A DNA stretch of 64,000 nt from Wurfbainia villosa (Eukaryota > Streptophyta > Magnoliopsida > Zingiberales > Zingiberaceae): positions 81,517,174 to 81,581,173 of the forward strand of contig CM045991.1 in assembly GCA_025175895.1 (NCBI GenBank). The letters are read 5' to 3'. Positions 1 to 11,744 of this stretch are shown piece by piece. Both the position numbers and the translations under genes were made by a program. How positions within the stretch are numbered: position 1 is the first letter of the stretch; every line of letters starts with the position of its first letter. The notes under the pieces were generated by a model. That model was not told the origin of the DNA. It did no database searches and saw only the letters and a program-made list of their open reading frames with translations.

Positions 1-348
1 TTCCTCTTCTTCGGATGAGGAGGAAGAAGCAAGGTCATCCCATGTCTTTGCTTTGAACGCCATGTCCTTTCCCTTTTCCTTTGCCTTCTTCTCCTCTTCC
101 TTCTTTCTACTCCCCTTTTTCTTCTTCTTTTCTTCTTTCTTCTTCCTTTCTTCCTTGCTCTTGTTTAGGAGGGGACAATTATCCCTTATATGTCCCTCTC
201 CTTGGCAATTGTAACAAATCACCTTTCCTCTTGGTCTTTTCCTCCTATCATTAGATTTATTAAAATGAAAACCTTTTAAAGCACGTCTTACCCTCCTTAC
301 CATATACGCTTCTTCCGTGCTATCCATGGAGGAGGATGAGGATGCTTC
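1..348 (-). pseudogene. Element D gag, 3' part (CCHC knuckle and basic tail)
   Basis: This is the downstream half of the gag gene whose upstream half lies at 18817-19535; element A was inserted between them. Read on the minus strand it encodes a Ser/Asp/Glu-rich stretch, a short basic region, then a zinc knuckle CYNCQGEGHIRDNC (CX2CX4HX4C) at 175-216. After this comes a long Lys/Glu-rich tail and a second acidic Ser patch that runs off the left edge. This order (UBN2-type gag, one knuckle, K/E-rich tail, Ser/Asp patch) resembles plant Sirevirus gag. Capsid and RNA-binding roles follow from the family. The pol genes should lie left of the window. Confidence 0.8.
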
Positions 349-1284
349 TGTTGGAATGTATACTGAAAGCCTAGCTCTTTATGTATGAACATTTTATTTT
401 GAAATAAGAATCACATGATCATTGTTTGCACTTTATATATTTATTATATGTGTGCATATTGTCTAATATTTTACATTGTAGATAACATGGTGCTTGGTGT
501 GGCACAGAAGATCATGTTATCAGTCCCTTGTAAAATATAAGTAGAGGCTCACAACCAAGATGGTTTTGGACAAACCATTGGCATGGTTGTAGTGTAGCTT
601 GGTATTGTTTTGTCTTGAACATAGAGTTACACTAGTACACTTAGGTGTATTGAGCAGGATCGACATAGAGGTGATTCAATTTAGTACTGACTACATAATT
701 GAATCGGACCTCGGATATTATGTTGTGCATGCTCTTAATCCCGATATAATAACGGGCATATGTACTTAGTATTTATTTCTTTGATTTACCAGAGGGTGAG
801 ATTTAGATGGATTAAATCAATATGCCCGGTAAGTTGGGAAATAATATTATTTACATGGTGTGTCGTTGATTATAGGAGGAAACCGTGTCCTATATATTAG
901 GTTGATGATGTCCCCTTGAGGAGCTCATAAGGTTCATCATGTAAACCCAGTTGACTTAGTCAACATGATGATAAGGTTGAGTGGTACTACTCGAGGAATT
1001 AGATGTTAATTAATTGATGGTCAGTAAATCAATTAATTGACGGACATTCGATATCTTAAACACGGGGAGATTAATGTACAAATAATATATGGAGCCCATA
1101 TTGATTTATGGGGGTTGGTGAGGTAGTTCAATGATGATCCTCTAGTGGAATGAAACATCATTGATGGATCAAGTTAGTGTGGTTCCGATCCATCGGGTGG
1201 CCAAGACCCAACTCCTCCTTATGGTCCCTATCGTAGCCTAATATAATCCTTGTGAAGTCTAGATCCAAGAATGTAAAACAAAAC

Positions 1285-1574
1285 CTAGAACCAATGGTTG
1301 GGATTAAATCCCTAGATCCGATGGTTAGGATGAAACCCTAGAACCAACGGTTGGGATTAAATCCCTAAGATCCGATGGTTAGGATGAAACCCTAGAATCG
1401 ATGGTTAGGATTAAATCCCTAGAGCCGACGGTTGGGATAAAACCCTAGATCCGACGGTTGGGATGAAATCCTAGATCCGATGGTTGAGATGAAACCCTAG
1501 ATCCGACGGTTGGGATAAAACCCTAGATCCGACAGTGGAGGTTAAATCCCTAGATCCGACGGTGGAGATTAAAG
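1285..1574 (+). repeat. 26-bp tandem repeat in A 5' LTR, about 11 units
   Basis: The unit approximates CTAGATCCGACGGTTGGGAT followed by AAAACC. I count 11 diverged units directly upstream of the TATA box. The 3' LTR has 12 units (17642-17957), and E has about five on the other strand near 21835-21960. The position in U3 suggests promoter or enhancer repeats that change in number by slippage or unequal exchange. Confidence 0.85.
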
Positions 1575-1590
1575 GAGTCCTAAGCCTAAC

Positions 1591-1600
1591 TCTATAAAAG
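1591..1600 (+). promoter_or_regulatory. TATA box of A 5' LTR
   Basis: TCTATAAAAG lies about 17 bp after the tandem repeat array. The same box is at 17973-17982 in the 3' LTR. Transcription of the element would begin about 30 bp downstream. Confidence 0.7.
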
Positions 1601-2178
1601 GAAAGCTTAGGGTTGGGCAGCAAAAAAAAAGTGATTTCGAATTGGGATTAGGGTTTGGAGCAAAGGTGGGCGGCTAGGGTTTTGGAGCAAAAGAAGTGGG
1701 CGGCAACTCTTCCTTCTAGTTGAAGTTGGTCGACGCCCATCTTCCTTCCATCAACACTTGGCCGGCACCCATCCTAGAGCCCTCTCCCTTCTTCCTTGGC
1801 TGGCGGTTCTCCTTCCATAGGTGGCCGACATTCATCTTCCTCCCTTCATCCTAGAGTGGCCGGCGGTAACACTTCTTGAAGTTGGCCGGCGCATCATCCA
1901 ATTGTTCCTTGGCCGGCGGTTGCACCAAATTCCCTAATTTGGTGGCCAGTTCTAGATAGAAAGGTATTTGTTGTTTCTTCTCTTTGTTCGCAGCGAACAA
2001 GGTAGAGAAGAAAGCGATCTAGAAGGCTTCTACTCGTGGAGGATCTTCGTCCACACATCGTCCACGAGAAGGATAGGACATACGGTAGAAGATCATGAGG
2101 TATAAAGTTATTTTAACTTTATTTACAGATCTAAGCTTGTTCTTTTATGTTTTGATTATGCATGTGTGAATTAGTAAA

Positions 2179-4384
2179 TGTTGGGTTTCCGGCACCGCGG
2201 CGTGTGTGTGTTCGATCATGTTTCGTAAACATGAGCACAGCGGAAGCAATAAAAATAATAAATACTCCTATTTATTACAACACACACAACACACGCATGC
2301 TATTACAACAAGTGTAGACATAACCGTAAATTAAAATTTGCAATAAAAGGAAATTAAACTACGTTATACCTTCCGTATGACGTGTAGCGGGAACGGCATC
2401 AACCGGAACGATCCTCGTAAGAATCGTCTCTATCCGTATCCACGCCGAGCTCCTCGGGATGACTTCACTAAGTCACGAGCTTCGTCTTCGTACGGGTTAC
2501 TAGCCTCGTGTTGAAGACGACGTGATCGAGAGATGATCATGATCCGAATCCAAATTCGGATCCTAAAACGAGTTCTCAAAACTCGCTTCTCCAGAGAGGT
2601 ATTCGTCAACCGTTTGATGAATCCTTCGTCCTCCACCTCAGAGGATTACCGGAGATCAAATCCCCGGTAAGTTAGCCGCTGTCGGAGCACTAACCGTCGT
2701 CCAAACGACGCTCCGACGAGAGGAGGAGAAGCTGTCCAGAAAACTGGACAGCTTGGTGGAGGAGTAGGCGCCGGCCAAAACAAGGAGAGAAAAGCCTCAC
2801 CTTGATGCCAAACCTATAGGAGATCACCGGAGGGTCGCCGGAGGTTCACCGGCTGGAGCTTGGACGCCGGCAAGGGTCTTGGACGGCAGCACAAAGCTGG
2901 GCGGCGGCAGCTTTAGGGTTGGCGCCGAAAACTCCAACAATTGGGGTGGGCGGCAACTCTAAGAGGCTAGGGTTTTGGATTTTGGATTAGGGTTTAACAA
3001 TCCCTTAAGCCCACTTTTATAGAGAACTAATTATCTTAATGGTTAATGGATCATATCCATAAAGCCCGTTAACTCGCTCCATTAAGATAAGTTAAAATAA
3101 ACCAAACCATGATGGTTTATTTTAAGTTAAAACGAACCGAACCAACTTTTGGTTCATTCGTTTAAAATAAACCAAACCCTTTGGTTTATTCTTATCCATT
3201 GGATTAGAACCAAACCATTTTGGTCCATCTATTACGTCTTCATAAGACGCAGCTCATCCACGCTTCCATTGTGACTGAAACAATTTCATGCTCGCTTTAT
3301 GTTTGGTCCAACCAAACATAGTTTCTCTCGGTCTGAGAATGCCATTCTCAAGCTCGTTTTAAATCCTTTGGATTACACTCGTTGTGCGTGTGACCAAATA
3401 GGTTCTCGGTTTATGTTGGCCGTCTATAATTAACCATTAATTATAGAACGATCATGAGTGGCACCTAGTAGTACATCATGATCCCCAATTAACGAAAAGA
3501 TCAGCGGTTGATCGAACTATTTACGAAACCCTTTGGCTCGAATGAATCGTGCCCCATTCCCTTCACTCATCTTATACCCACTTGGTTGGGACATGGTCTA
3601 TTGTGTGCCGATCCCACTAAGTGACTCGTCACACCTAGCCCAAGTATCATTTCCTCGTCCTCTGATTCTAGTTACTCCATGTATCGAAGAGTACCTTACT
3701 CTAAACATGTAATGCTTTGGCAGACTTTAGTAACAATCCGGCGAGAGGCCATGGGTATACATCTCCTCGCAAGGAGTGGTGAATCCTTTATAGGCTATTC
3801 AAACACCTTGATCACTTGACTTATACCCAATCATCCGGGTCCACATCTCCTTAGAGATGTTTGCTTAAGATGTCAAAGCATAAGTCTCCATGATCAAGAT
3901 GACTTGAATACAAGTCGAAGGAACATCGCACTTAAGCCCGCAGTAAGAACTTCATTGACATATCTATATATGCGAGAGAACCATATGAAGTCTTACGGTG
4001 GTCACTCGATGAACTAGTTACCATAACTAGCATCCACGATTAACTCGGACATCACTATGTCTCGGCCGGTGAGAATCAATTTGCTTGGATACACCAAGGA
4101 GTATACCTCGTGCTAGTCTCGACGAATTGATGGTGTCAAATCCATCAATTCATCGACTAGGGATAATTAGATACATCACAATTACACATGTAGAGATACT
4201 CACTAGTTGTGATCCAATCACAAATTCTCTCATCTTTGTGAATCGTATCGTGGACATTGATAAATGAGTTTAAGATCAATCAAATACATAAAACATGTAT
4301 ACTCGAATAGTGAATCTTCATTTATCATATAAATGGTTCATACATAAAGCGATTGCCTTAGGACATCTCTCATATATTACTAAC
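2179..4384 (-). repeat. Element B 3' LTR
   Basis: This pairs with 9260-11469 and with B' (60477-62698, opposite strand). On the minus strand it starts near GTTAGTAATATATGAG and ends GGAAACCCAACA. A TATA box (CTATAAAAG, minus) is near 3014-3024. A perfect 11-bp hairpin lies at 2729-2754. The junction at 4384/4385 is slightly corrupted relative to the intact end at 11469. The copy differs from its partner by many short gaps in CG-rich tracts. Confidence 0.92.
2729..2754 (-). other. Perfect 11-bp hairpin in B LTR (3' copy)
   Basis: Arms AAGCTGTCCAG and CTGGACAGCTT enclose four A on the plus strand (four T/U in the element's own strand). The same hairpin is intact at 9798-9823 and, in opposite orientation, at 62128-62153. 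It is downstream of the TATA box, so it would be transcribed. Confidence 0.85.
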
Positions 4385-4599
4385 GGACTCCGCCACTTGG
4401 CCTAATGCAATCGCTCGGTATCGATACCATAAGCTCGAACATGACCCTCGAGCTTACTTTGAGGTAATGCTTTAGTCAAAGGATCCGCTAAGTTCCTTTG
4501 TGGGAATTTTCTCGATTTGTATTTCGTTCCTCACGATGATCTCTCGATAAGATGATAGCGGTGAAGCACATGTTTGGATCATTGATGAGACCACATCAA

Positions 4600-7050
4600 G
4601 TTCATAGATGAACTTCTTGATCCAAAACCGCTTCCTTCTTTGCTTCCAAAGGCTGCAATGTATTACGCCTTAGTGGCGAGAATCCGCTATAGTGTCAAGC
4701 TTGGAACCTTTCCAACTTATTGCGCCTCCATTCTAGGTGAATACATACCGGTGAGACATGGAATCATCCTTATGCATGCGGATGGCATCCGTATACCGCG
4801 TATCACCATGTACCCTTCTCCGTATATTAGGAACACATCCTTAGTTCTTCTCAAGTACTTAAGGATCGTCTTATGACCACCCAATGATCCATTCTGGATC
4901 GGATGGTATCTGCTCGTGACACTCGAGCATACGATACATCGGGTCTCGTACATAACATAGCATACATGATAGATCCTATTGCGGATGCATAGGGAATCTT
5001 ACTCATCATGCAAATCCTCTCGTCTTACGTGCGCGGACACATAGACTTGAAAGGTGTACCCCATGCACGATGGGTAGAAACCTTTCTTGGATTCCGACAT
5101 GCTAAACCTCTTTGCTTTTCGGTCTATATATAGTAGCTGCGAAGGCTGCAACCGTTTGATCTATCTCTATAGATCTTAATCCCAGGATGTAGGTTGCTTC
5201 TCCCGTCTTTCATGGAGAATGTCTTGGATAACCAAACCTTAGCATTGTAAGATTGAACATCATTTCCTATAAGTAATATGTCATCGACATACAATACTAG
5301 GAACACATTGCACTCCCACTAACCTTCTTGTACACAAGGTAAATCGCGGATTTTGTGAAATCAAACTTTTGATCGTCTCATCAAAGCGGATATTCGACTC
5401 TGGATGCTTGCTTGATCCATAAATGGATCGTCGTCGCAATTTGCATACCTTGGTTTTATCAGCGATGTGAAACCCTCGGTTGTATCATATACACGTCCTC
5501 GGCGAGTTTCCATTAAGGAAATTGTTTTCACATCCATCGCCATATCTCATAATCATAATGAGCCGCTATGGCGGGAGCATCCGAATGGATTTAAGCATAG
5601 CTACTGAATAGGTTTACGTCATAATCAACACCTTGTTTTTGGCGATATCCTTTCGCCACCAATCTAAGCCTTATAGGTAATCACATTACCATCCATGTTT
5701 TCTTCTTGAAAACCCACTTGCACCCTATAGGCTTTATGCCTTGGTGGGTCGACCAAGTTCAAACTTGGTTTCGTACATGGAATCCATTTCGACTTCATGG
5801 CACGAGCCACTTATCCCTTCTGAACTTGTCGGCACTTCTTCATAAGCTGGTAGGCTCCTCATCATCAATGAGTAACACGTCGTTCGATTCACTTACGAAA
5901 TCCATATCTCTCGGGAATATTGCGTGTTCTACGGATCTATGAAGATGTGGTGTTACTATAGGTCTAGCCGATTGCTCATCACTATGAGTTGTCGGCTGTT
6001 GTGCTTCACCAGGTATCTCATCAATGTCTATTTGAGTCTCTCGAGCCTCCTCAAGCTCGACGACACTCCCACTGTTTTCTTGCAAGAGAAACTCTTTCTC
6101 TAGAAACACTGGCATGCCTTGAAACAAACACCTTTTGTTCCACGGGATGATAGAATTAGTAACCCCTTGTTTCCTTAGGATCCGATAAATAGACATTTTA
6201 TCGGACTTAGCATCAATTTATACGTCTGATCAGCTTCACATAAGCGAGGACAACCCCATATCTTCAAGTAAGATACATGAGGTTTCTTACTATTCCATAT
6301 CTCATATGGAGTAGTTGAGACTACCTTAGTAGGCATTACATTTAACAAATGCTTGGTATGCAAAGTGCATAACCCCAAAGGACTTGGGAAGAGTTGCATG
6401 ATTCATCATTGACGACCATGTCCAACAAGGTCGATTCGCCTCTCGGATACACCATTATCTTTGTGGTGTATAGGTGAAGTCCATTGAGACAATATGCCAT
6501 TGTCTCTTAGATAATCAGAAACTCTTGACTTAAGTATTCACCACCTCGATCCGATCAGTATTTTAATACTCTTGTCATGTTGTTTCTCTACTTCATTTCT
6601 GAATTCTTTGAACCTTTCAAAGGCTTGGACTTGTGTTTCATCAAGAACACATACCCAAGCCGTAGTGATCATCGGTGAAGGTAATGAAGTAGCTATAGCC
6701 TCCTAATGCTTGAGTTGACATAGGTCCACATACATCGGTATGTATTAGACCTAGTAACTCTCCCACTCGTTCACCTTTTCGGTAAAAGGTAACTTAGTCA
6801 TCTTGCCTTTTAAGCATGATTCGCATGTATCGTATGAATCCAATTCAAACGATTCCAGAATTCCACATCGGTGTAATTCGGACATGCGTTTCTTGCTTAT
6901 ATGGCCAAGACGACAATGCCACATATAGAAGTCTATTTGATTATCCTTTGAGCACGCGTGTTGCTCGCTTCGATATTGAAAATGTCCTTTGGAATCGTCC
7001 AGCGTATAAACACCATTGCTTAAAGTTCCGTCCATAAGAACTCCATTCAA
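4600..7050 (-). pseudogene. Element B pol remnants (integrase, RT, RNase H)
   Basis: Read from high to low coordinates on the minus strand, in copia order. A GAG-pre-integrase motif (WHCRLGHISKKRM, then CESCLKGKMTK) lies at 6751-7050. An integrase C-terminal piece (IWGCPRLCE) is at 6175-6399 and the acidic linker at 5840-6196. The RT active site YVDDILLIGND is near 5240-5300, and a piece near 4717-4953 contains ILKYLRRTKD. The frame changes repeatedly and large parts of RT and RNase H are missing or unreadable. The product is inactive. Confidence 0.85.
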
Positions 7051-7379
7051 AGTTATGTAACAACAATTGTTACTAAAGTCAAATGGTACCCATTTCTATT
7101 TAAACAAGAAATAGAAATGATGTTCTTTATCAGCGAAGGAACATAAAAGCAATTGTCGATTCAAGACAAGTCCTACAGGAGTTCCAACAAATACGCTCCG
7201 ATGGCGAGTGCAAAGAACCGCTGCTCCATTCCCAACACGTAAATTTGACTCGAGTCTTCTATTCCTTAGCCCATGTATGTCATTACATATATGTGAGCCA
7301 CACCCAGATCAAATACCCAAGTGTCCGAGGAAATAGAATGACAATCAATAAAGAAGATTTCAAGAAGATGGGGCATCCG

Positions 7380-7720
7380 ATGCCTTATCCTTCTTCACTG
7401 ACTCAAGATAAATCTTGCACTTTCTTCAAGAATGGCTCTCCTTGCCATAATGATGGCAAGTTTCCTTTGTGCTAGTTCTACCTTCTTAGCTCTTCTTTCC
7501 CTTCCTTCTTGTTCCTTTGACTTCCTCTTAGAACCTTTCTTCGAGGAATCAACTAACAAGACCGGCCCCTCGCTTCATGCTTCTCGTAAGACTCCACAGC
7601 CTTCAAAGATATTGAGCAAGCATCACGATGAACCTCCTAGCATCTCGAGGTGAAGAGGAGCTGAGACTTCAACCTTCAATCTCACTTGCTCATCAACCAA
7701 CTCACAAAGATGAAGGACTC
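7380..7720 (-). pseudogene. Element B gag remnant (zinc knuckle)
   Basis: The minus strand encodes a Lys/Arg/Ser-rich segment followed by a recognisable but broken zinc knuckle at 7417-7458. Its spacing is CX2(C)X4HX4C, but the second Cys is Tyr and a stop codon sits where Trp is usual. The next residues (CKIYLESVKKDK) are typical of copia gag just before the protease. The capsid part upstream is not readable as one frame. Confidence 0.65.
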
Positions 7721-9246
7721 ACGATATGAGCATCCATATGCTCATGCCGCTTTCAGAGCTTGGGTTCCATCGCGGCTAGCATGATGCAACTCATTTGTTC
7801 TGTAATCACTCACATGTTTCGATAGGCCAACAATTGGTCCAGAGTTGCATCACACTAGACGGGCTGAAGAGGCGCTGAGGACATTTGCAAGCTTTTCAAC
7901 CTTGAGAACAATTCTCAAGCTTTCTAAGCCACCCAAGAAGTTCGCCCACCAATTTATTTGAATCCAAAATGGAACGCAAATTCAAACACATCATGATCAA
8001 TATATTAACTTAGAAATACAAAACGAGCATATATGAGAAAGATGATTTTAAAATGCATCAATATACATTTATAAATCCCATTCATTTTTCAATTTCAAAA
8101 CCCCAAAATCACTTCGAGATTGTAGGTCCATCTCCGAATGGGTTGATATCCATCATAGATAAGAACAACCTTGGAGAGAGTCCAACAAGCCATTCTATAG
8201 CTATGATGGTGGGTATCAAGTATACCGATTACATATCATGTATATGTAACTATCACAATGTGCTATCAACTAATTGAATGTTCACACATACATTGGGGTT
8301 GTTAACACATTAACAAGTATGCATCATATGCATAGCACCCAACTTCACCTCTCTTCACATCGACTTGAGAGAGTCCAACAAATCGATGCTCCAAGTTAAA
8401 GCCAACCCATTAATCGTGACATAGTTTTAATATGGTTAGAGCGCATTCAACCAATTAGCCCAGCTTGGAGAGAGTCCAACAACCAAAGCTAACGATTGAC
8501 CTCTGACTCTTACCATATTAGTATTAAACTATTCCATGGTTTGAACATATTCAGTTCGAGCCGGCTTGAGAGAGTCCAACAACCCAAACAAGAAACAGAA
8601 CTCTGGTTCTAACCATATTAATGGAAGGTGTAGGCTTTAATATTGAGTTAGGGTTTTATGTCTCATCCTCTTTGCATGCAAATAACTATTATCTACATGG
8701 CATACATCTACATGTCACGACACGCATGGCATAATGTTATGCATCTAATGCAATTACATGGCATACAATTATGTCATGTATATATTTCCTTATATGTCAT
8801 AACTATTTATGGAAATAAAATATGTTTAAGATTTGATTCTCCAAATCAAATCATAATTAAATTAGGAAACAAATTTCCAAATCTAATCACATATTTTATT
8901 CATGGAATTATTTGATTAAGGAAAATCTATTTAGGAAACCAATTTCCTAAATCATTAAAACTACTTATGGAAATAAAATATTTTAAGATTTGATTTCAAA
9001 TCAAATCATGATTAAATTAGGAAACAAATTTCCAGAATCTAATCAAATATTTTATTTATGGAAAATATCAATTTCCATAAATACTTCCAACTTTCCAAAA
9101 GTGGAAGATTTCCATAAATACTTCTAGACTTTCCAAAATTGAAAAATTTCCATAAATACTTCTAAATTTCCAAAATTAGAAAATTTCCAGAAATATATTA
9201 TGACTATCGCAAAACCATTTTACGATTATGTCGAAACACAACCTGG
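7721..9246 (-). other. Element B untranslated leader with four repeated hairpin motifs
   Basis: This A/T-rich stretch between the primer-binding site and gag has no supported coding frame. Its minus strand carries the motif GTTGGACTCTCTCCAAG or close variants at 8170-8190, 8363-8381, 8464-8482 and 8564-8582. In the best copies TTGGA and TCCAA pair around a five-base loop. The same four motifs recur in B' (63392-63805). The 8820-9220 part is a run of related A/T-rich repeats (AGGAAACAAATTTCC type). Confidence 0.7.
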
Positions 9247-9258
9247 GCTCTGATACCA
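9247..9258 (-). promoter_or_regulatory. Element B primer-binding site (initiator tRNA-Met)
   Basis: The minus strand reads TGGTATCAGAGC one base after the LTR end CCCAACA. This is the exact complement of the 3' end of plant initiator tRNA-Met and marks the right LTR as the 5' LTR. Confidence 0.93.
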
Positions 9259-9259
9259 C

Positions 9260-11469
9260 TGTTGGGTTTCCGGCACCGCGGCGTGTGTGTGTTCGATCAT
9301 GTTTCGTAAACATGAGCAAATCGGAAGCAATAAAAATAATAAATACTCCTATTTATTACAACACACACAACACACGCATGCTATTACAACAAGTGTAGAC
9401 ATAACCGTAAATTAAAATTGCAATAAATGAAATTAAACTACGTTATACCTTCCGTATGACGTGTAGCGGGAACGGCATCAACCGGAACGATCCTCGTAAG
9501 AATCGTCTCTATCCGTATCCACGCCGAGCTCCTCGGGATGACTTCACTAAGTCACGAGCTTCTCTTGACGGGTTACTAGCCTCGTGTTGAAGACGACGTG
9601 ATCGAGAGATGATCACGATCCGAATCCAAATTCGGATCCTAAAACGAGTTCTCAAAACTCGCTTCTCCGGAGAGGTATTCGTCAACCGTTTGACGAATCC
9701 TTCGTCCTCCACCTCAGAGGATTACCGGAGATCAAATCCCGCAGTTAGCCGCTGTCGAGCACTAACCGCCGCCCAAACGACGCCCGACGAGGAGGAGAAG
9801 CTGTCCAGAAAACTGGACAGCTTGGTGGAGGAGTAGGCGCCGGCCAAAACAAGGAGAGAAAAGCCTCACCTTGATGCCAAACCTATAGGAGATCACCGGA
9901 GGGTCGCCGGAGGTTCACCGGCTGGAGCTTGACGCCGCAAGGGTCTTGGACGGCGCACAAAGTCAAGCTGGCGGCAGCTTTAGGGTTGGCGCCGAAAACT
10001 CCAACAATTGGGGTGGGCGGCAACTCTAAGAGGCTAGGGTTTTGGATTTTGGATTAGGGTTTAACAATCCCTTAAGCCCACTTTTATAGAGAACTAATTA
10101 TCTTAATGGTTAATGGATCATATCCATAAAGCCCGTTAACTCGCTCCATTAAGATAAGTTAAAATAAACCAAACCATGATGGTTTATTTTAAGTTAAAAC
10201 GAACCGAACCAACTTTTGGTTCATTCGTTTAAAATAAACCAAACCCTTTGGTTTATTCTTATCCATTGGATTAGAACCAAACCATTTTGGTCCATCCATT
10301 ACGTCTTCATAAGACACGCCTCATCCACGCTTCCATTGCGATCAAACAATTTCATGCTCGCTTTATGTTTGGTCCAACCAAACATAGTTTCTCTCGGTCC
10401 GAGAATGCCATTCTCAAGCTCGCTTTAAATCCTTTGGATTACACTCAAGCGTGTGACCAAATAGGTTCTCGGTTTATGTTGGCCGCCTATAATTAACCAT
10501 TAATTATAGAACGATCATGAGTGGCACCTAGTAGTACATCATGATCCCCAATTAACCTAAAAGATCAACGGTTGATCCGTAACTATTTCAAACCCTTCAA
10601 GAGCTCGAATGAATCGTGCCCCATTCCCTTCACTCATCTTATACCCACTTGGTTCTGTGACATGGTCTATTGTGTCGGGCTCCACTAGGTCGACTACGCC
10701 ACACCTAGCCCAAGTATCATTTCCTCGCCCCTACTGATTCTAGTTACTCCACATGTATCAAGAGTACCTTACTCTAAACATGTAATGCTTTGGCCAAAGA
10801 CTTTAGTAACAATCCGACGAGAGGCCATGGGTATACATCTCCTCGCAAGGAGTGGTGAATCCTTTATAGGCTATTCAAACACCTTCGATCACTTCGACTT
10901 ATACCCAATCATCTCGGTCCACATCTCCTGAGATGTTTGCTTAAGATGTCAAAGCATAAGTCTCCATGATCAAGATGACTTGAATACCGCAAGTCAAAGG
11001 AACATCGCACTTAAGCCACAGTAAGAACTTCATTGACATATCTATATATGCAGAGAACCATATGAAGTCTTACGGCTGGTCACTCCAATGAACTAGTTAC
11101 CATAACTAGCATCCACGATTAACTCCGGACATCACTATGTCTCTAGCCAGTGAGAATCAGCTGCTTGGATACACCAAGGAGTATACCTCGTGCTAGCCTC
11201 GACAGAATTGATGGTGTCCAAACCCATCAATTCATCGACTAGGGATAATTCCGATACATCACAATTACACATGTAGAGATACTCACTAGTTGTGATCCAA
11301 TCACAAATTCTCTCATGCTGTGAATCGTATCGTGGACATTCGGTAAATGAGTTTAAGATCCAATCAAATACATAAAACATGTATACTCAAATAGTGAATC
11401 TTCATTTATCAAATAAATGGTTCATACATAAGGCGATTGCCTTAGGACATCTCTCATATATTACTAACA
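9260..11469 (-). repeat. Element B 5' LTR
   Basis: This is 2210 bp long, with TG...CA ends on both strands. It is adjacent to the primer-binding site on its left and the GTAAA duplication on its right. TATA box (minus) near 10081-10090; 11-bp hairpin at 9798-9823. Confidence 0.93.
9798..9823 (-). other. Perfect 11-bp hairpin in B LTR (5' copy)
   Basis: Same arms (AAGCTGTCCAG / CTGGACAGCTT) and four-base loop as at 2729-2754, although the flanking 30 bases have suffered several small gaps. Confidence 0.85.
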
Positions 11470-11729
11470 GTAAATATATTGTATAATCATGGACCCCGAA
11501 GACAAACACAAAAATCGGCGATCCGTCCGTCGTCTCTTCCGCGGCTAACCAACTAGAAGAGTTGTGTTGCTTGAACAACTAGTTTGTTCAAGCGACCACT
11601 CAAGTTGTTAGCACGACGACGAAATGGTGTTGCTAAGGAAGCTCATCCCATCCGGATTAATCCTTTCATTAGTGAAAATTTTAATCCGGGGACATGGGAG
11701 CCAATGAGCCTCCGAAGCGACTCCCTTCA
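11470..11729 (+). repeat. Element A 5' LTR, right part
   Basis: This continues A's LTR after element B, starting with the second GTAAA copy, and matches 18556-18816. It ends CTCCCTTCA directly before the primer-binding site. Confidence 0.92.
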
Positions 11730-11731
11730 AT

Positions 11732-11744
11732 TGGTATCAGAGCC
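11732..11744 (+). promoter_or_regulatory. Element A primer-binding site (initiator tRNA-Met)
   Basis: TGGTATCAGAGCC begins two bases after the LTR end. It is a perfect match to the initiator tRNA-Met 3' end, where minus-strand DNA synthesis starts. Confidence 0.95.

Larger units (their letters stand above)
349..2178 (+). repeat. Element A 5' LTR, left part
   Basis: This matches 16703-18540 nearly base for base. It contains U3 sequence, an array of about 26-bp repeats (1285-1574), a TATA box at 1591-1600 and the start of the transcribed leader. It stops at GTAAA (2174-2178), the target site of element B, and resumes at 11470. The related LTR of element E (20921-22844, minus) has the same order of blocks. 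Confidence 0.93.
2179..11469 (-). mobile_element. Element B: degenerate Ty1/copia element inside A's 5' LTR
   Basis: The element is bounded by TGTTGGGTTT and ACTAACA and flanked by GTAAA at 2174-2178 and 11470-11474. Without it, A's LTR reads continuously as in the 3' copy (18560 region). Minus orientation is shown by the primer-binding site beside the right LTR and by pol remnants on the minus strand. LTRs are about 2.2 kb and the internal part 4.9 kb. The coding region is shattered by stops and many 1-4 base gaps. A relative, B', begins at 60477 on the plus strand. Confidence 0.94.

Noticed and set aside
1285..1574. Regular 26-bp repeats resembling a CRISPR array
   Set aside because: Units are contiguous without unique spacers, are in a plant LTR, and recur in the matching LTR at 17642.
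2430..2636. 68-residue Arg-rich frame in B LTRs (also 9509-9712 and 62246-62452)
   Set aside because: Repeated because the LTR is repeated. The copies carry in-frame gaps and substitutions with no sign of codon-level constraint that I could judge by eye; it remains a weak possibility as an LTR-encoded peptide.
9247..9258. tRNA gene signals around the TGGTATCAGAGC sequences
   Set aside because: Only the 12-13 bases complementary to the tRNA 3' end are present, always beside an LTR end. No cloverleaf or A/B boxes.
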